Of a stretch of 64,000 nt of DNA, positions 9,046 to 16,830 are shown piece by piece (the stretch's first letter is position 1; each line of letters starts with the position of its first letter). Where the stretch lies: contig NZ_JAUSZD010000002.1 of assembly GCF_030817275.1 (NCBI RefSeq), forward strand, positions 2,728,001 through 2,792,000. Reading direction: 5' to 3'. The translations under genes were made by a program, and so were the position numbers. Source of the DNA: Paenibacillus sp. V4I7. Lineage in GTDB: Bacteria; Bacillota; Bacilli; Paenibacillales; NBRC-103111. Under the pieces are notes generated by a model, which had not been told where the DNA came from, made no database searches, and worked only from the letters and a program-made list of their open reading frames with translations.

Positions 9046-9830
9046 ATCATTTAAATGTGCTAATGAAAAAAGAGTTTGTTCAAATGTGGCGTGAATTTAA
9101 AGTTATTTGGCTGCCTCTCGTATTTATATTTTTAGGAGTAACTCAACCCGTTGTTAGCCATTATTTACCTTCTATATTAAAAACACTCGGTGGAGCACAA
9201 GGTATCACAATTGATCCTAGTATGGCTGCTCAACAAGGTGGGGAAGTACTCGCAAGTACTTTAGCTGCTCAATTTGATCAGTTGGGGGTTATCATTATTG
9301 CAATTTCGATGATGGGAGTCTTACAGACAGATAAAGCAAATGGTATGTTAGCTTTTATTCTTACAAGACCGGTCGCTATAATATCGTACATAGGTGGGAA
9401 AATAATTGCCAATTACATATTTGTTGCTTGTTCTGTGGTGTTAGGTTACTTGATTTCGTATGTGTATGTTAATTTGTTGTTTACTAATGTTAATTTTGTG
9501 GACGTGATAATAGCTTCGTTGTTCTACTTGTTATGGGTTCTGTTTATGGTAACCTTCACTACGATGATAAGCACTATTTTTAATAGCCAAGGTATTATTG
9601 CATTAATTTCAATTGTTTTCCTACTAGGTTGTAGAATTGTACTTGGTTTGAGTACTCTTACAGATTTTATGAATCCCGCAAGTATGAGTAAACATGCGAT
9701 GGAAGTATTAATTACAGGAGCAGTCAACCCCAATGTCATATGGAATGGTTTAGTGGTACTTATATGGATTGTACTAACAATCATTGTAACGATCTTTTGG
9801 ATTTCTAGTAAAAAGTTTAACAATGAATAA
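9042..9830 (+). CDS. ABC-2 type permease, YxlG-like
   Basis: This 262-aa membrane protein has six hydrophobic segments, a long extracytoplasmic loop between the first two (about residues 45-90), and the DKANGMLAFILTRPV segment found in ABC-2 permeases of the NosY/YxlG type. It overlaps the ATPase gene by four bases and is the last gene of the cassette. The cassette has more AT-rich codon use than the genes on either side, which fits recent acquisition. The direction is presumed to be export. Confidence 0.88.
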   Translation: MNHLNVLMKKEFVQMWREFKVIWLPLVFIFLGVTQPVVSHYLPSILKTLGGAQGITIDPSMAAQQGGEVLASTLAAQFDQLGVIIIAISMMGVLQTDKANGMLAFILTRPVAIISYIGGKIIANYIFVACSVVLGYLISYVYVNLLFTNVNFVDVIIASLFYLLWVLFMVTFTTMISTIFNSQGIIALISIVFLLGCRIVLGLSTLTDFMNPASMSKHAMEVLITGAVNPNVIWNGLVVLIWIVLTIIVTIFWISSKKFNNE

Positions 9831-9926
9831 CCCAGTTGATAATCCTTGACCTCAAAATACGATGGACAGGATAGTCTGAAGTAATCCTTTATGTTAGTAT
9901 ATGGTTAAAAATCAAAGGTGGATTCA

Positions 9927-10673
9927 ATGGAGAACTGTTCGCAAATAATGGGAATTCCAGTACCAAAAGTAACTATGGAAGAAACAGTAACTATAATTGA
10001 CCAAGTAATAACGGAAAAAAAAGCGGAACTGTTCCATGTGGTAACAATAAATCCAGAAATCACCATGTCTAGTCAACATGATTTATTGCTCCGCTCCATA
10101 ATTGATGAGGCTGGTCACCTAACCGCGGATGGTGCAGGTATTGTTATGGTCTCCCGTTTAAAAGGAAATCCACTTCCCGAACGTGTTACAGGATGTGATC
10201 TTCTAATCCATTTATTGGAGATAGGGAACGAAAAAAGATGGTCGTTTTATCTTCTTGGCGCGAATGAGGTAACTAGTAAAAAGGCTGCAGAAGAAATAAG
10301 TAAGAGATACCCAAACGTATCTGTTTTAGGTAGACAACATGGCTTTTTTGATCAGAAGGTTGAGGAACAAATTGTAGATGAAATTGCGACCTTGAGTCCC
10401 GATGTTTTAGTAGTTGCACTCGGAGCCCCCAAAGCTGAATTTTGGATACATAAGTATAAAAATAAATTAAATGTTAGGGTTGCTATTGGCGTAGGAGGAA
10501 GTATTGACATCATTGCCGGAACAGTAAAAAGAGCACCAGCTATATGGCAAAAGTTAAATTTGGAATGGCTGTACCGATTAATAAATCAACCTTCTAGATG
10601 GCGAAGACAATTAATTTTGCCTCGTTTTGCAATGAAAGCATTGTTGTTTAAAGAAAATAACCGTTTACAATAA
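9927..10673 (+). CDS. tagA: WecG/TagA/CpsF family glycosyltransferase
   Basis: This 248-aa enzyme is of the TagA type, which adds N-acetylmannosamine to undecaprenyl-PP-GlcNAc and so makes the linkage unit of wall teichoic acid and related wall polymers. Visible family motifs are TINPEI, LTADGAGIV (catalytic Asp), RVTGCDLL, FYLLGA and VALGAPKAEFWI. The start at 9927 follows AAAGGTGG by 6 bases; a GTG at 9918 lies inside that site. It is a monocistronic gene ended by a repeat-type terminator. In Paenibacillus it may serve secondary cell wall polymers that hold SLH proteins; that link is inferred. Confidence 0.88.
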   Translation: MENCSQIMGIPVPKVTMEETVTIIDQVITEKKAELFHVVTINPEITMSSQHDLLLRSIIDEAGHLTADGAGIVMVSRLKGNPLPERVTGCDLLIHLLEIGNEKRWSFYLLGANEVTSKKAAEEISKRYPNVSVLGRQHGFFDQKVEEQIVDEIATLSPDVLVVALGAPKAEFWIHKYKNKLNVRVAIGVGGSIDIIAGTVKRAPAIWQKLNLEWLYRLINQPSRWRRQLILPRFAMKALLFKENNRLQ

Positions 10674-10696
10674 TTGTTCAAGAAATAAAAATCTAA

Positions 10697-10749
10697 CTAA
10701 CGGGAAAACGATAGTGGAGGAGCTTGCCGTGAGGCAGATCCTCTTTTTT
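10697..10749 (+). repeat. Dispersed repeat copy acting as tagA terminator
   Basis: The head CTAACGGGAAAACGATAGT is followed by a hairpin (GAGGA with TCCTC, inner TGCC with GGCA) and TTTTTT. It is a GGAGCTTGCC-type copy of the window-wide repeat family. Confidence 0.75.
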
Positions 10750-10927
10750 CATTGAAAGAACGGCAATTATACTTCAACAAGAAAAAGGGAATTAAAACAT
10801 ACTCCGAATAATATAAGTATGAATTATTGGGATGTGATTGGGATGGACTTTGAAAAAGACATTACCCCCTGAAATCGACGAAATTCGACGAATTGTTATA
10901 AAAGCTATGCATAAGGAGTGAATCACG

Positions 10928-11230
10928 ATGGCGAATAATTACAAACGCTTCATTCAAAATCAATTCGAAAAAGCGAAGTCTACCGCTTCCGAATTCATTT
11001 CTTCAAGAAGTGAAGAACAAGAAGAAGGCACTATAGAACTCAATCCGCAATATTATGTTGAACTGAAAGCAATCGCCGATATGCAGCATACGACGGTGCA
11101 AGCGATCGTCAATGGAATCATTGTCCAATACCTGGCAAGCGCCCCATACGAATCAACCCCCATCTCAGTGGATCAAAAGGAAGATAACCCACTTCTGTAT
11201 TTGGTTGGTATTTGCAAACTAGAGGATTAA
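10928..11230 (+). CDS. Ribbon-helix-helix-like small protein, putative antitoxin of the next gene
   Basis: This 100-aa protein begins with a charged region (residues 1-35, rich in Glu, Ser and Lys). It then shows a beta strand (TIEL) and two helices (QYYVELKAIADMQ, TTVQAIVNGIIVQYL), the order expected for a ribbon-helix-helix DNA-binding dimer. The tail DNPLLYLVGICKLED could bind a partner. AAGGAGTG precedes the ATG. The next gene, 13 bases downstream with the same ribosome site, encodes a PIN-domain protein, so the pair has the size, order and spacing of a VapBC-type module. The RHH call rests on pattern only. Confidence 0.55.
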   Translation: MANNYKRFIQNQFEKAKSTASEFISSRSEEQEEGTIELNPQYYVELKAIADMQHTTVQAIVNGIIVQYLASAPYESTPISVDQKEDNPLLYLVGICKLED

Positions 11231-11243
11231 GGAGTGCTGACAT

Positions 11244-11702
11244 ATGGATAACCACTTGAACGTTCAGGATGCAATTTTTCTGGATGAAACAGCTTTAGCT
11301 GCTTTAATGAACCCTGAAGACCCCCACTACGCGAAGGCCCGTTCCCTGTTTCTGGATTTGCATGATCTTGAACGTAATTACATGACGACCAACTCCATTA
11401 TATTTGATCTTCACGAATGGCTTCGCAATGAATACAGCTATCAGCAGGCGGAATATTTTCTGAATGCAATTGATAAAGCAGTGAGTAAAGGAAGGCTGGC
11501 GCTAGTCTCCAGCGGCCCCGAATTGGAGGGGGAATCGCGCAGACTGCTTATGGACAGACCCGAGCTCCGTTTCTCGCTCAGCGAAGCATTCACTGCTGTG
11601 ACCATGTCCTATTATCAGGTAAAACGCATCTTTACTTTCAATCGCAATTTCATCATGCTTGCCAATTTGGATAAGGATATTCGAATCATTCCATCCAATT
11701 AA
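11244..11702 (+). CDS. PIN-domain protein, VapC-like, with altered active-site residues
   Basis: This 152-aa protein has the PIN-domain layout: a first acidic residue in IFLDETALAALM, TTNSIIFDLHEWL in the second helix, LSEAFTAVTMSYYQ where the third acid sits, and IFTFNRNF in place of the usual TFDxxF. VapC-type toxins cut RNA with Mg2+ held by three or four acids; here the third is Glu instead of Asp and the fourth is Asn, so activity may be changed or lost. It lies 13 bases after the presumed antitoxin. A symmetrical terminator follows. Confidence 0.72.
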   Translation: MDNHLNVQDAIFLDETALAALMNPEDPHYAKARSLFLDLHDLERNYMTTNSIIFDLHEWLRNEYSYQQAEYFLNAIDKAVSKGRLALVSSGPELEGESRRLLMDRPELRFSLSEAFTAVTMSYYQVKRIFTFNRNFIMLANLDKDIRIIPSN

Positions 11703-11714
11703 AATCCTATTAAC

Positions 11715-11755
11715 AAATACAGCCTGCCCTCTTAAGAGGCCGGCTGTATTTGTTT
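11715..11755 (+). terminator. Terminator of the toxin-antitoxin-like pair
   Basis: AAATACAGCC and GGCTGTATTT form a 10-bp stem, extended by CCTCTT with AAGAGG after an internal bulge, followed by a T-rich tail. Confidence 0.85.
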
Positions 11756-11824
11756 CGTTGCAGCAGGATAGATAATAGTTTATCTCGAATTAGTAGAGTT
11801 GATGTCACAGAGAAGGAGAGAAAC

Positions 11825-13426
11825 ATGTACAAGAAAATGATAGGGTTTGCCGTTGTGTTCCTGTTCGCAACAGCCGGAAACACTTATGCCTACGATGTCC
11901 CAATGGTTACATATAAGGATGTGGCGGACCAAGCTTGGGAAAAAGATTACGTGTACACTTTATCAGCGCTCGGTATTATTGAGGGGTATCCGGATTCCCG
12001 TTATCATTCCGAAGAAGCGTTGTCCCGGGAAGCCTTTATCAAGCTCTTGGTCGCTACGGCTAAACTGGATATTTCCCATACTTCGGGGATCGTGCCTACA
12101 GACGCGACCGGCCGTTGGTCGGCTCCATATATAGCGGCCGCTTCGGAGCGGCACTGGATCGATTTTATGGTGAACGAGGCCGGCGAATTGAAGCCGGAGC
12201 AGCCGATTACGCGCGAAGAAGTGGCCGCCGTCGTCGGTAAGTATCTATTGGACAAGGTGGGAACAGCCGGCTCTCAGTGGACATCGGGAGATTGGTCGAA
12301 GGAACGGGATGAACGAGCGTTTGCCGACAGCTCAAAAATTAATGATAATCTAGCACCGTACGTGTTTTATACGGTAAACCGGACCGTCATGGAAGGTGAT
12401 AACCAAGGTTTCCGTCCGAAAAGCGGATTGATCCGCAGCGAGGCAGCCGCCGTGATCAACCGCCTTGTCGATATCGAAGCGGCAGAGAAGGAATTGGAAG
12501 TGACTGGATTCTATGCAATCAAATCGAGCCCTGCCATCGGCCGCATGCCGCTCGTCGACAACGTCGTAATGGGATGGTCCCATCTCGAATACGATACGGA
12601 GGGGACGGCAAAACTGGGTACGGATACGACCGTCTTCAAAGTTCCGGATGGGTACTCGGACGTGGTGAAGTCTGCCGATCAGGCCCATGTCCATAAAGAA
12701 CTGATGGTTTTTTACAACGATGGCAAGAAACTGTCAGCATTTTTGCGAGACGTGCCAGCGCAGATGGCGTTTATCGACCAGCTCGTCACCAAACTCGGAG
12801 ATCCGGCATTCGGGCTTTCCGGCGTTTCCTTGGATTTTGAAGGGTTGATGGATGCATCAGATGCGCCGAATTACTTGCAATTTGTCCGGGACGTGAATGC
12901 GGCCATAGGGAGTAAAACCCTCTCCGTTTCCGTACCAACGGATTATTATTATAAAGGCTACGATTTAAAAGGGCTCAGCGAAACGGCTGACACCCTTAAC
13001 CTGATGGCGTACGATTTTACGCACGATGATTCGAACCTTCCTTCGGCGCCGCTGCCGCTCGTCAGGGATGGGGTGGAGAGAGCGCTCAGGCAGGGCGTGC
13101 CTGCCAGCAAGCTTGTGCTCGGCATTTCCAAGCAGGCGAACCAGTGGATTACAACGAATGGCAAAACGACAACCGCCGGGCCGAGCATTGATCTGGTGGA
13201 AAAACGCCTCGCGGACCCGAATGCTTCCAAAACCTGGAGTTTGCCGTATTTCCTGAAGTTAATTCATTACCAGGATGGCAGCACTGCGAACGAAATTTAT
13301 TATGAAGACACGCAAAGCATCGCCAAAAAAATCTGGCTCGCCAAAGTCTATAACCTTAAAGGCATTTCTCTCTGGCATATGGGCAATTTCACCGCATCCG
13401 ACTGGGATACGATAGCCAAAAGATAA
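11825..13426 (+). CDS. SLH-domain glycoside hydrolase family 18 protein
   Basis: This 533-aa exported protein has a signal peptide (residues 1-24, ending NTYAYD). Three SLH modules follow (about 25-215), with the repeated pattern of a terminal aromatic, EGYP or similar, and SREAFIKLL-like helices. The C-terminal half (about 230-533) is a GH18 barrel, with the catalytic signature LDFEG at Asp337 and Glu339 and the later strand LNLMAYDF. The enzyme probably cleaves peptidoglycan or chitin-like glycans while bound to the wall polymer; YaaH/YdhD-type GH18 proteins act on spore cortex. The ATG at 11825 follows GAAGGAGAG. The gene stands alone. Confidence 0.88.
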   Translation: MYKKMIGFAVVFLFATAGNTYAYDVPMVTYKDVADQAWEKDYVYTLSALGIIEGYPDSRYHSEEALSREAFIKLLVATAKLDISHTSGIVPTDATGRWSAPYIAAASERHWIDFMVNEAGELKPEQPITREEVAAVVGKYLLDKVGTAGSQWTSGDWSKERDERAFADSSKINDNLAPYVFYTVNRTVMEGDNQGFRPKSGLIRSEAAAVINRLVDIEAAEKELEVTGFYAIKSSPAIGRMPLVDNVVMGWSHLEYDTEGTAKLGTDTTVFKVPDGYSDVVKSADQAHVHKELMVFYNDGKKLSAFLRDVPAQMAFIDQLVTKLGDPAFGLSGVSLDFEGLMDASDAPNYLQFVRDVNAAIGSKTLSVSVPTDYYYKGYDLKGLSETADTLNLMAYDFTHDDSNLPSAPLPLVRDGVERALRQGVPASKLVLGISKQANQWITTNGKTTTAGPSIDLVEKRLADPNASKTWSLPYFLKLIHYQDGSTANEIYYEDTQSIAKKIWLAKVYNLKGISLWHMGNFTASDWDTIAKR

Positions 13427-13434
13427 CGTCATAT

Positions 13435-13468
13435 AACGTCGCCTTCTGGAAAAGAAGGTGACGTTTTT
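13435..13468 (+). terminator. Intrinsic terminator
   Basis: AACGTC-G-CCTTCT pairs with AGAAGG-T-GACGTT and is followed by TTTTT, a few bases after the GH18 stop codon. Confidence 0.9.
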
Positions 13469-13546
13469 CGTTTTGTTTTTAGTATAATTAAGCTATGGAT
13501 ACGAACCTTTGTAGGAACAATAATTGAGAGCGGAAAGGCAGAGTTG

Positions 13547-14071
13547 ATGCGTGTGAGAAAAGAGTCCCTCATTCATCTTGATGGTAGAACTGTAACATTA
13601 CTGGACAGTGGCACAGACGACCAAGGACAATACCTGTTAGTTGAGCACATGATTATTCAGCAAGGTGCGATGAATGGTCCCCATTGGCATCCTGTTCTTC
13701 AAGAAAAATTCACGGTGAAGGAGGGACGAATGCGATTTGTGATAGACGGCAAAGAAACGATTGTGGAACAAGGAGGTCGGGTCAGCATTCATCCCAATGA
13801 GACTCATCAGTTCTGGAATGTTAGTGATAATCGGCTAATTGCACTGCACGAAGTTCGTCCCCCGGGACAACATTGGAAGATGTTTAAGTTAATTCATAAA
13901 TTAGAATGTGAGGGTAAGTTAAACAAGAAGGGAGTTCCGATAAACCCATTATGGCTTGGAGTCGCTTGGAAATGTATCGATGGTTACATAGTGGGTCCAC
14001 CGCGAAGAGTACAAACGGTATTATTGGGTGGCTTGGCACGGCTAGCCGAGTTTCTTCGATATCGAATATGA
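13547..14071 (+). CDS. Cupin domain protein
   Basis: This 174-aa protein has a single cupin_2 barrel in its first 110 residues. The probable metal ligands are His46 and His48 (HWH), Glu53, and His87 in PNETHQFW. The C-terminal 60 residues are helical and basic, and may associate with the membrane (VLLGGLARLAEFL). GGAAAGG lies 8 bases before the ATG at 13547. Cupins cover dioxygenases, isomerases and sensors, so no reaction is assigned. A TATAAT box at about 13480 could be its promoter, overlapping the upstream terminator tail. Confidence 0.75.
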   Translation: MRVRKESLIHLDGRTVTLLDSGTDDQGQYLLVEHMIIQQGAMNGPHWHPVLQEKFTVKEGRMRFVIDGKETIVEQGGRVSIHPNETHQFWNVSDNRLIALHEVRPPGQHWKMFKLIHKLECEGKLNKKGVPINPLWLGVAWKCIDGYIVGPPRRVQTVLLGGLARLAEFLRYRI

Positions 14072-14209
14072 TAATCTCGAAGGCTAAGCCCTCCAGCTAG
14101 TAGTATCGAAGACATCTATAAAGAATTTGAAGAACATATAGAGACCCATGGATACTTTATTGAGAAAAAGTAATTCGGACGTGCTTCATAATTATTGAGG
14201 AGGATCAAG

Positions 14210-14410
14210 ATGCCGTATATCAATCTACAAATAACTAAGGGTGCCAACCGTGAACAAAAAGCCCGAATAGTCAAGGATTTTACTGAGACACTTGTCACTG
14301 TACTCGGTAAAAAGCCTGAACATATCCACATTGTTATTCAAGAAATTGAAGATGAGAATTGGGGTTTCAGCGGTATTCTAACTGATGACTTTCGTAAAAG
14401 AGAAGGATGA
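14210..14410 (+). CDS. 4-oxalocrotonate tautomerase family protein
   Basis: This small protein of 66 aa starts Met-Pro, so after methionine removal Pro1 would be the catalytic base of the 4-OT superfamily. The sequence PYINLQITKGANREQKA, then LGKKPEHIHIVIQE and ENWGFSG, matches the YusQ/YwhB-like tautomerases of Bacilli. The start at 14210 is fixed by GAGGAGG 6 bases upstream and by the need for Pro at position 2. The in-vivo substrate is not known. It is followed by a repeat head and a long-stem terminator. Confidence 0.88.
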   Translation: MPYINLQITKGANREQKARIVKDFTETLVTVLGKKPEHIHIVIQEIEDENWGFSGILTDDFRKREG

Positions 14411-14419
14411 GTTACTAGA

Positions 14420-14440
14420 CTAACGGAGAACGATAGCACG
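14420..14440 (+). repeat. Dispersed repeat, head only
   Basis: CTAACGGAGAACGATAGC matches the family head, but the internal GC hairpin is missing. An unrelated terminator follows 20 bases later. Confidence 0.6.
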
Positions 14441-14459
14441 GTGAAAAATCAAATTGATT

Positions 14460-14514
14460 AAAACCTCACAATTCAAGTGAAGCTATGGACTAAGAGATGA
14501 ATTCGGAGGTTTTT
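14460..14514 (+). terminator. Long-range terminator hairpin
   Basis: AAAACCTC with GAGGTTTT, and inside them AATTC with GAATT, enclose about 24 bases. The U-run TTTTT ends at 14514. Confidence 0.6.
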
Positions 14515-14746
14515 GTATGAAATTTAAAAGATTCATGGATGATATATGATGCGGATAAACGTAGATTAGGATTCAGCTCGCACGCACATAATTTGTTGTC
14601 GGAATCCGTACAGTTGTGATAGGCTGAAAAAAGACTCTTTGCTTCGAAACGTACAAGCCAGCTTCCGGATCTTGTGCAAATTTGAAGCGACAAATAGAGA
14701 TGAAGAGTCTTGGATATGGAATGAAGAATAGGAGATTCTCTTACTT

Positions 14747-15949
14747 ATGACCAACAAGAACAATCTGCATGTGTTTAGACTAGCTATGCTGCTCGGTTTA
14801 TTTTCGACACTCGGGCCTTTTACTATCGATATGTATCTACCGGCGTTCCCGGAGATTGTGAAGCAATTCGATACAACGGCTTCGCTGGTACAGCTCAGCC
14901 TGACCGCTTGTTTACTCGGACTGGGCATCGGCCAGGTCGTCATGGGTTCGCTGAGCGACGTCTACGGTAGACGCAATCCGCTGCTTATCTCCATGGCCGT
15001 TTATGTCGCTGCCTCGTTAGCTTGCGCATTCTCGCCAAATATCTGGCTGTTGATCGCATTCCGGTTCGTGCAGGGATTTGCCGCTTCGGCGGGCATTGTC
15101 ATTTCCCGCGCGATCGCACGCGACCTGTACAGCGGTAACGAGCTCACAAAATTTTTCTCGCTGCTCTTGCTTGTCGGTAATTTGGGTCCGCTTGTAGCAC
15201 CGGTTGCCGGTAGTGGGGTTCTTTCTTTCACTACTTGGATCGGAGTCTTTATAGCGCTGGCACTGCTGGGAATCTACCTATTGTCGATGACAAAATGGAG
15301 GCTGCGGGAGACTCTGCCATCTGATCGCCGCAGGCCCAGCAATTTCGTGCAGCAGCTGCGGAACTACGGATCGCTCTTGCGAGATCGCCAGTTTGTCGGC
15401 TATATGCTGGCTCAGGGCATTATGATCGCGGGGGTCTTCGCGTATGTTTCGGGAACGCCCTTTATTTATCAAAATATTTACGGGGCCACGCCGACCGTTT
15501 TCGCTCTTTTGTTCGGATCGAACGGCATCAGCCTGATCATCGGCTCCCAACTGGTCGGGCGGATGTCGCATCGCGTATCCGAACACACCTTTCTGTTATT
15601 CGGCCTATGGCTTGCCTGCTTGGCAAGCGTCGTTGTCTTAGTGGTGGCCACCGTCCATGGACCGCTTTTCGCATTGGTGATTCCGTTATTTTTCTTCGTA
15701 GCGGCAATCGGCATTACATCCACGGCAGCATTCCCGCTTGCAATGGAGAGCCAGGGTCATATGGCGGGCAGCGCTGCTGCGTTACTTGGTGTCATTCCCT
15801 TCTTGCTCGGAGCGGTCGTCTCTCCGCTAGTTGGCATCGCGGGTGAAGACACTGCCGTTCCGCTGGGCGTAATTATTTTATTGACGAGCACCGTAGCGAT
15901 GCTGGCCTACTTCTTTCTGGTAAGAAGAAGCACGCGTGGAACAGCTTAA
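14747..15949 (+). CDS. Bcr/CflA family drug-resistance MFS transporter
   Basis: This 400-aa protein has 12 transmembrane segments and is of the DHA1 Bcr/CflA type. The N-terminal GPFTIDMYLPAFPEI is the family signature, GSLSDVYGRR is MFS motif A in loop 2-3, and FRFVQGFAASAGIVISRAIARDLY is motif B/C. Such pumps exchange drugs such as bicyclomycin, or dipeptides and cysteine, for protons. GGAG lies about 13 bases before the ATG. It is a single gene with its own terminator; no regulator is adjacent. Confidence 0.9.
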   Translation: MTNKNNLHVFRLAMLLGLFSTLGPFTIDMYLPAFPEIVKQFDTTASLVQLSLTACLLGLGIGQVVMGSLSDVYGRRNPLLISMAVYVAASLACAFSPNIWLLIAFRFVQGFAASAGIVISRAIARDLYSGNELTKFFSLLLLVGNLGPLVAPVAGSGVLSFTTWIGVFIALALLGIYLLSMTKWRLRETLPSDRRRPSNFVQQLRNYGSLLRDRQFVGYMLAQGIMIAGVFAYVSGTPFIYQNIYGATPTVFALLFGSNGISLIIGSQLVGRMSHRVSEHTFLLFGLWLACLASVVVLVVATVHGPLFALVIPLFFFVAAIGITSTAAFPLAMESQGHMAGSAAALLGVIPFLLGAVVSPLVGIAGEDTAVPLGVIILLTSTVAMLAYFFLVRRSTRGTA

Positions 15950-15971
15950 GTTAGTAGCATGCGGTAAATGG

Positions 15972-16020
15972 AAAACCAGTCTGGCACTGTAACTTAGTGA
16001 TGGACTGGTTTTGATTTTTT
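15972..16020 (+). terminator. Intrinsic terminator of the efflux gene
   Basis: AAAACCAGTC and GACTGGTTTT form a 10-bp stem, with CACT/AGTG inside, followed by a T6 run. Confidence 0.9.
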
Positions 16021-16145
16021 GACATGGCTTAATACAATCATACTAGCCTAATCTTTTTTATAAAAAAGGTTTTTTCTGGCAAATTGCGAATATATGTAGC
16101 AGGATGTCTTCATCATGGATAATCGTGAAGAGAGGAGAGGGTATT

Positions 16146-16688
16146 TTGCAGAAGACGATAGCTGTTGAGTTAGTTGAAGTGGCGCCTTTCAAGGCCTTGG
16201 CAGTACGGACGGGTATGACACCTGACAAGAGCGGGACGCGGGCGGCGTGGAGCACACTTACAGCGCAGGTCCCCCTTAAGGATGCGAGACTCACTAATGG
16301 GCCTTCTGCGTATGTGTTCATTCCACAGGAGCAATGGAGCAAGCAAGTCGATACGCTCTGGGTCGGACTGGCGGTTTGCGAGTTCGGAGATGTACCGGAT
16401 GGCGTTGAGACTCTGGAGGTACGCGGAGGGCTCTGTGCGAGCGCCCGCGTATACGGGAATGAGATACACATGTGGCGCGTATATGATGCGATGTTTGCGT
16501 GGCTAGAGCAGTCGCCAGATTATGAGCTCGATCGGCGTGAAGGAGTACTCGGGATGGAGACGGTTCCGCTTGAACCGTTGAACGCTCTCACAATCCCCTA
16601 TACGGAAATCGAGACATTCGACTTTACGATGCTATACCCGGTGCGCAAGAAGTCGGGGCTTAATGCACAAGTCATAAAAAGTAGTTAG
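16146..16688 (+). CDS. GyrI-like effector-binding domain protein
   Basis: This protein of about 180 aa resembles the GyrI-like (AraC effector-binding, SOUL-like) ligand-binding fold. VELVEVAPFKALAVR starts the first strand-helix repeat, and YTEIETFDFTMLYPV closes the second. There is no DNA-binding domain, so it is a free-standing ligand binder or hydrolase-like member. The TTG at 16146 is 5 bases after AGGAGAGG; the upstream ATG at 16104 lacks a site and would read through this one. The ligand is unknown. Confidence 0.7.
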   Translation: MQKTIAVELVEVAPFKALAVRTGMTPDKSGTRAAWSTLTAQVPLKDARLTNGPSAYVFIPQEQWSKQVDTLWVGLAVCEFGDVPDGVETLEVRGGLCASARVYGNEIHMWRVYDAMFAWLEQSPDYELDRREGVLGMETVPLEPLNALTIPYTEIETFDFTMLYPVRKKSGLNAQVIKSS

Positions 16689-16796
16689 TTTTAACTATGG
16701 ATTTAAAACTTTCGGAATAAATATCATAAAGAGTATATGTGAGATAAACCCTTATAAACAAGGGACGGGCAGGAAACAAATTAAGGCACAACGAAT

Positions 16797-16822
16797 AAGC
16801 GAGGAGCAAAAGCTCCTCGCTT
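16797..16822 (-). terminator. Terminator of the stalk/beta-propeller gene
   Basis: AAGCGAGGAGC and GCTCCTCGCTT form a perfect 11-bp stem over an AAAA loop (plus-strand reading), 9 bases beyond the leftward stop. Confidence 0.8.
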
Positions 16823-16830
16823 CTAACGCG

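Noticed and set aside
14077..14172. Short rightward frame ending EEHIETHGYFIEKK before the tautomerase
   Set aside because: It looks coding-like but has no start, follows a stop directly and matches no family that I recognise; it may be a remnant.
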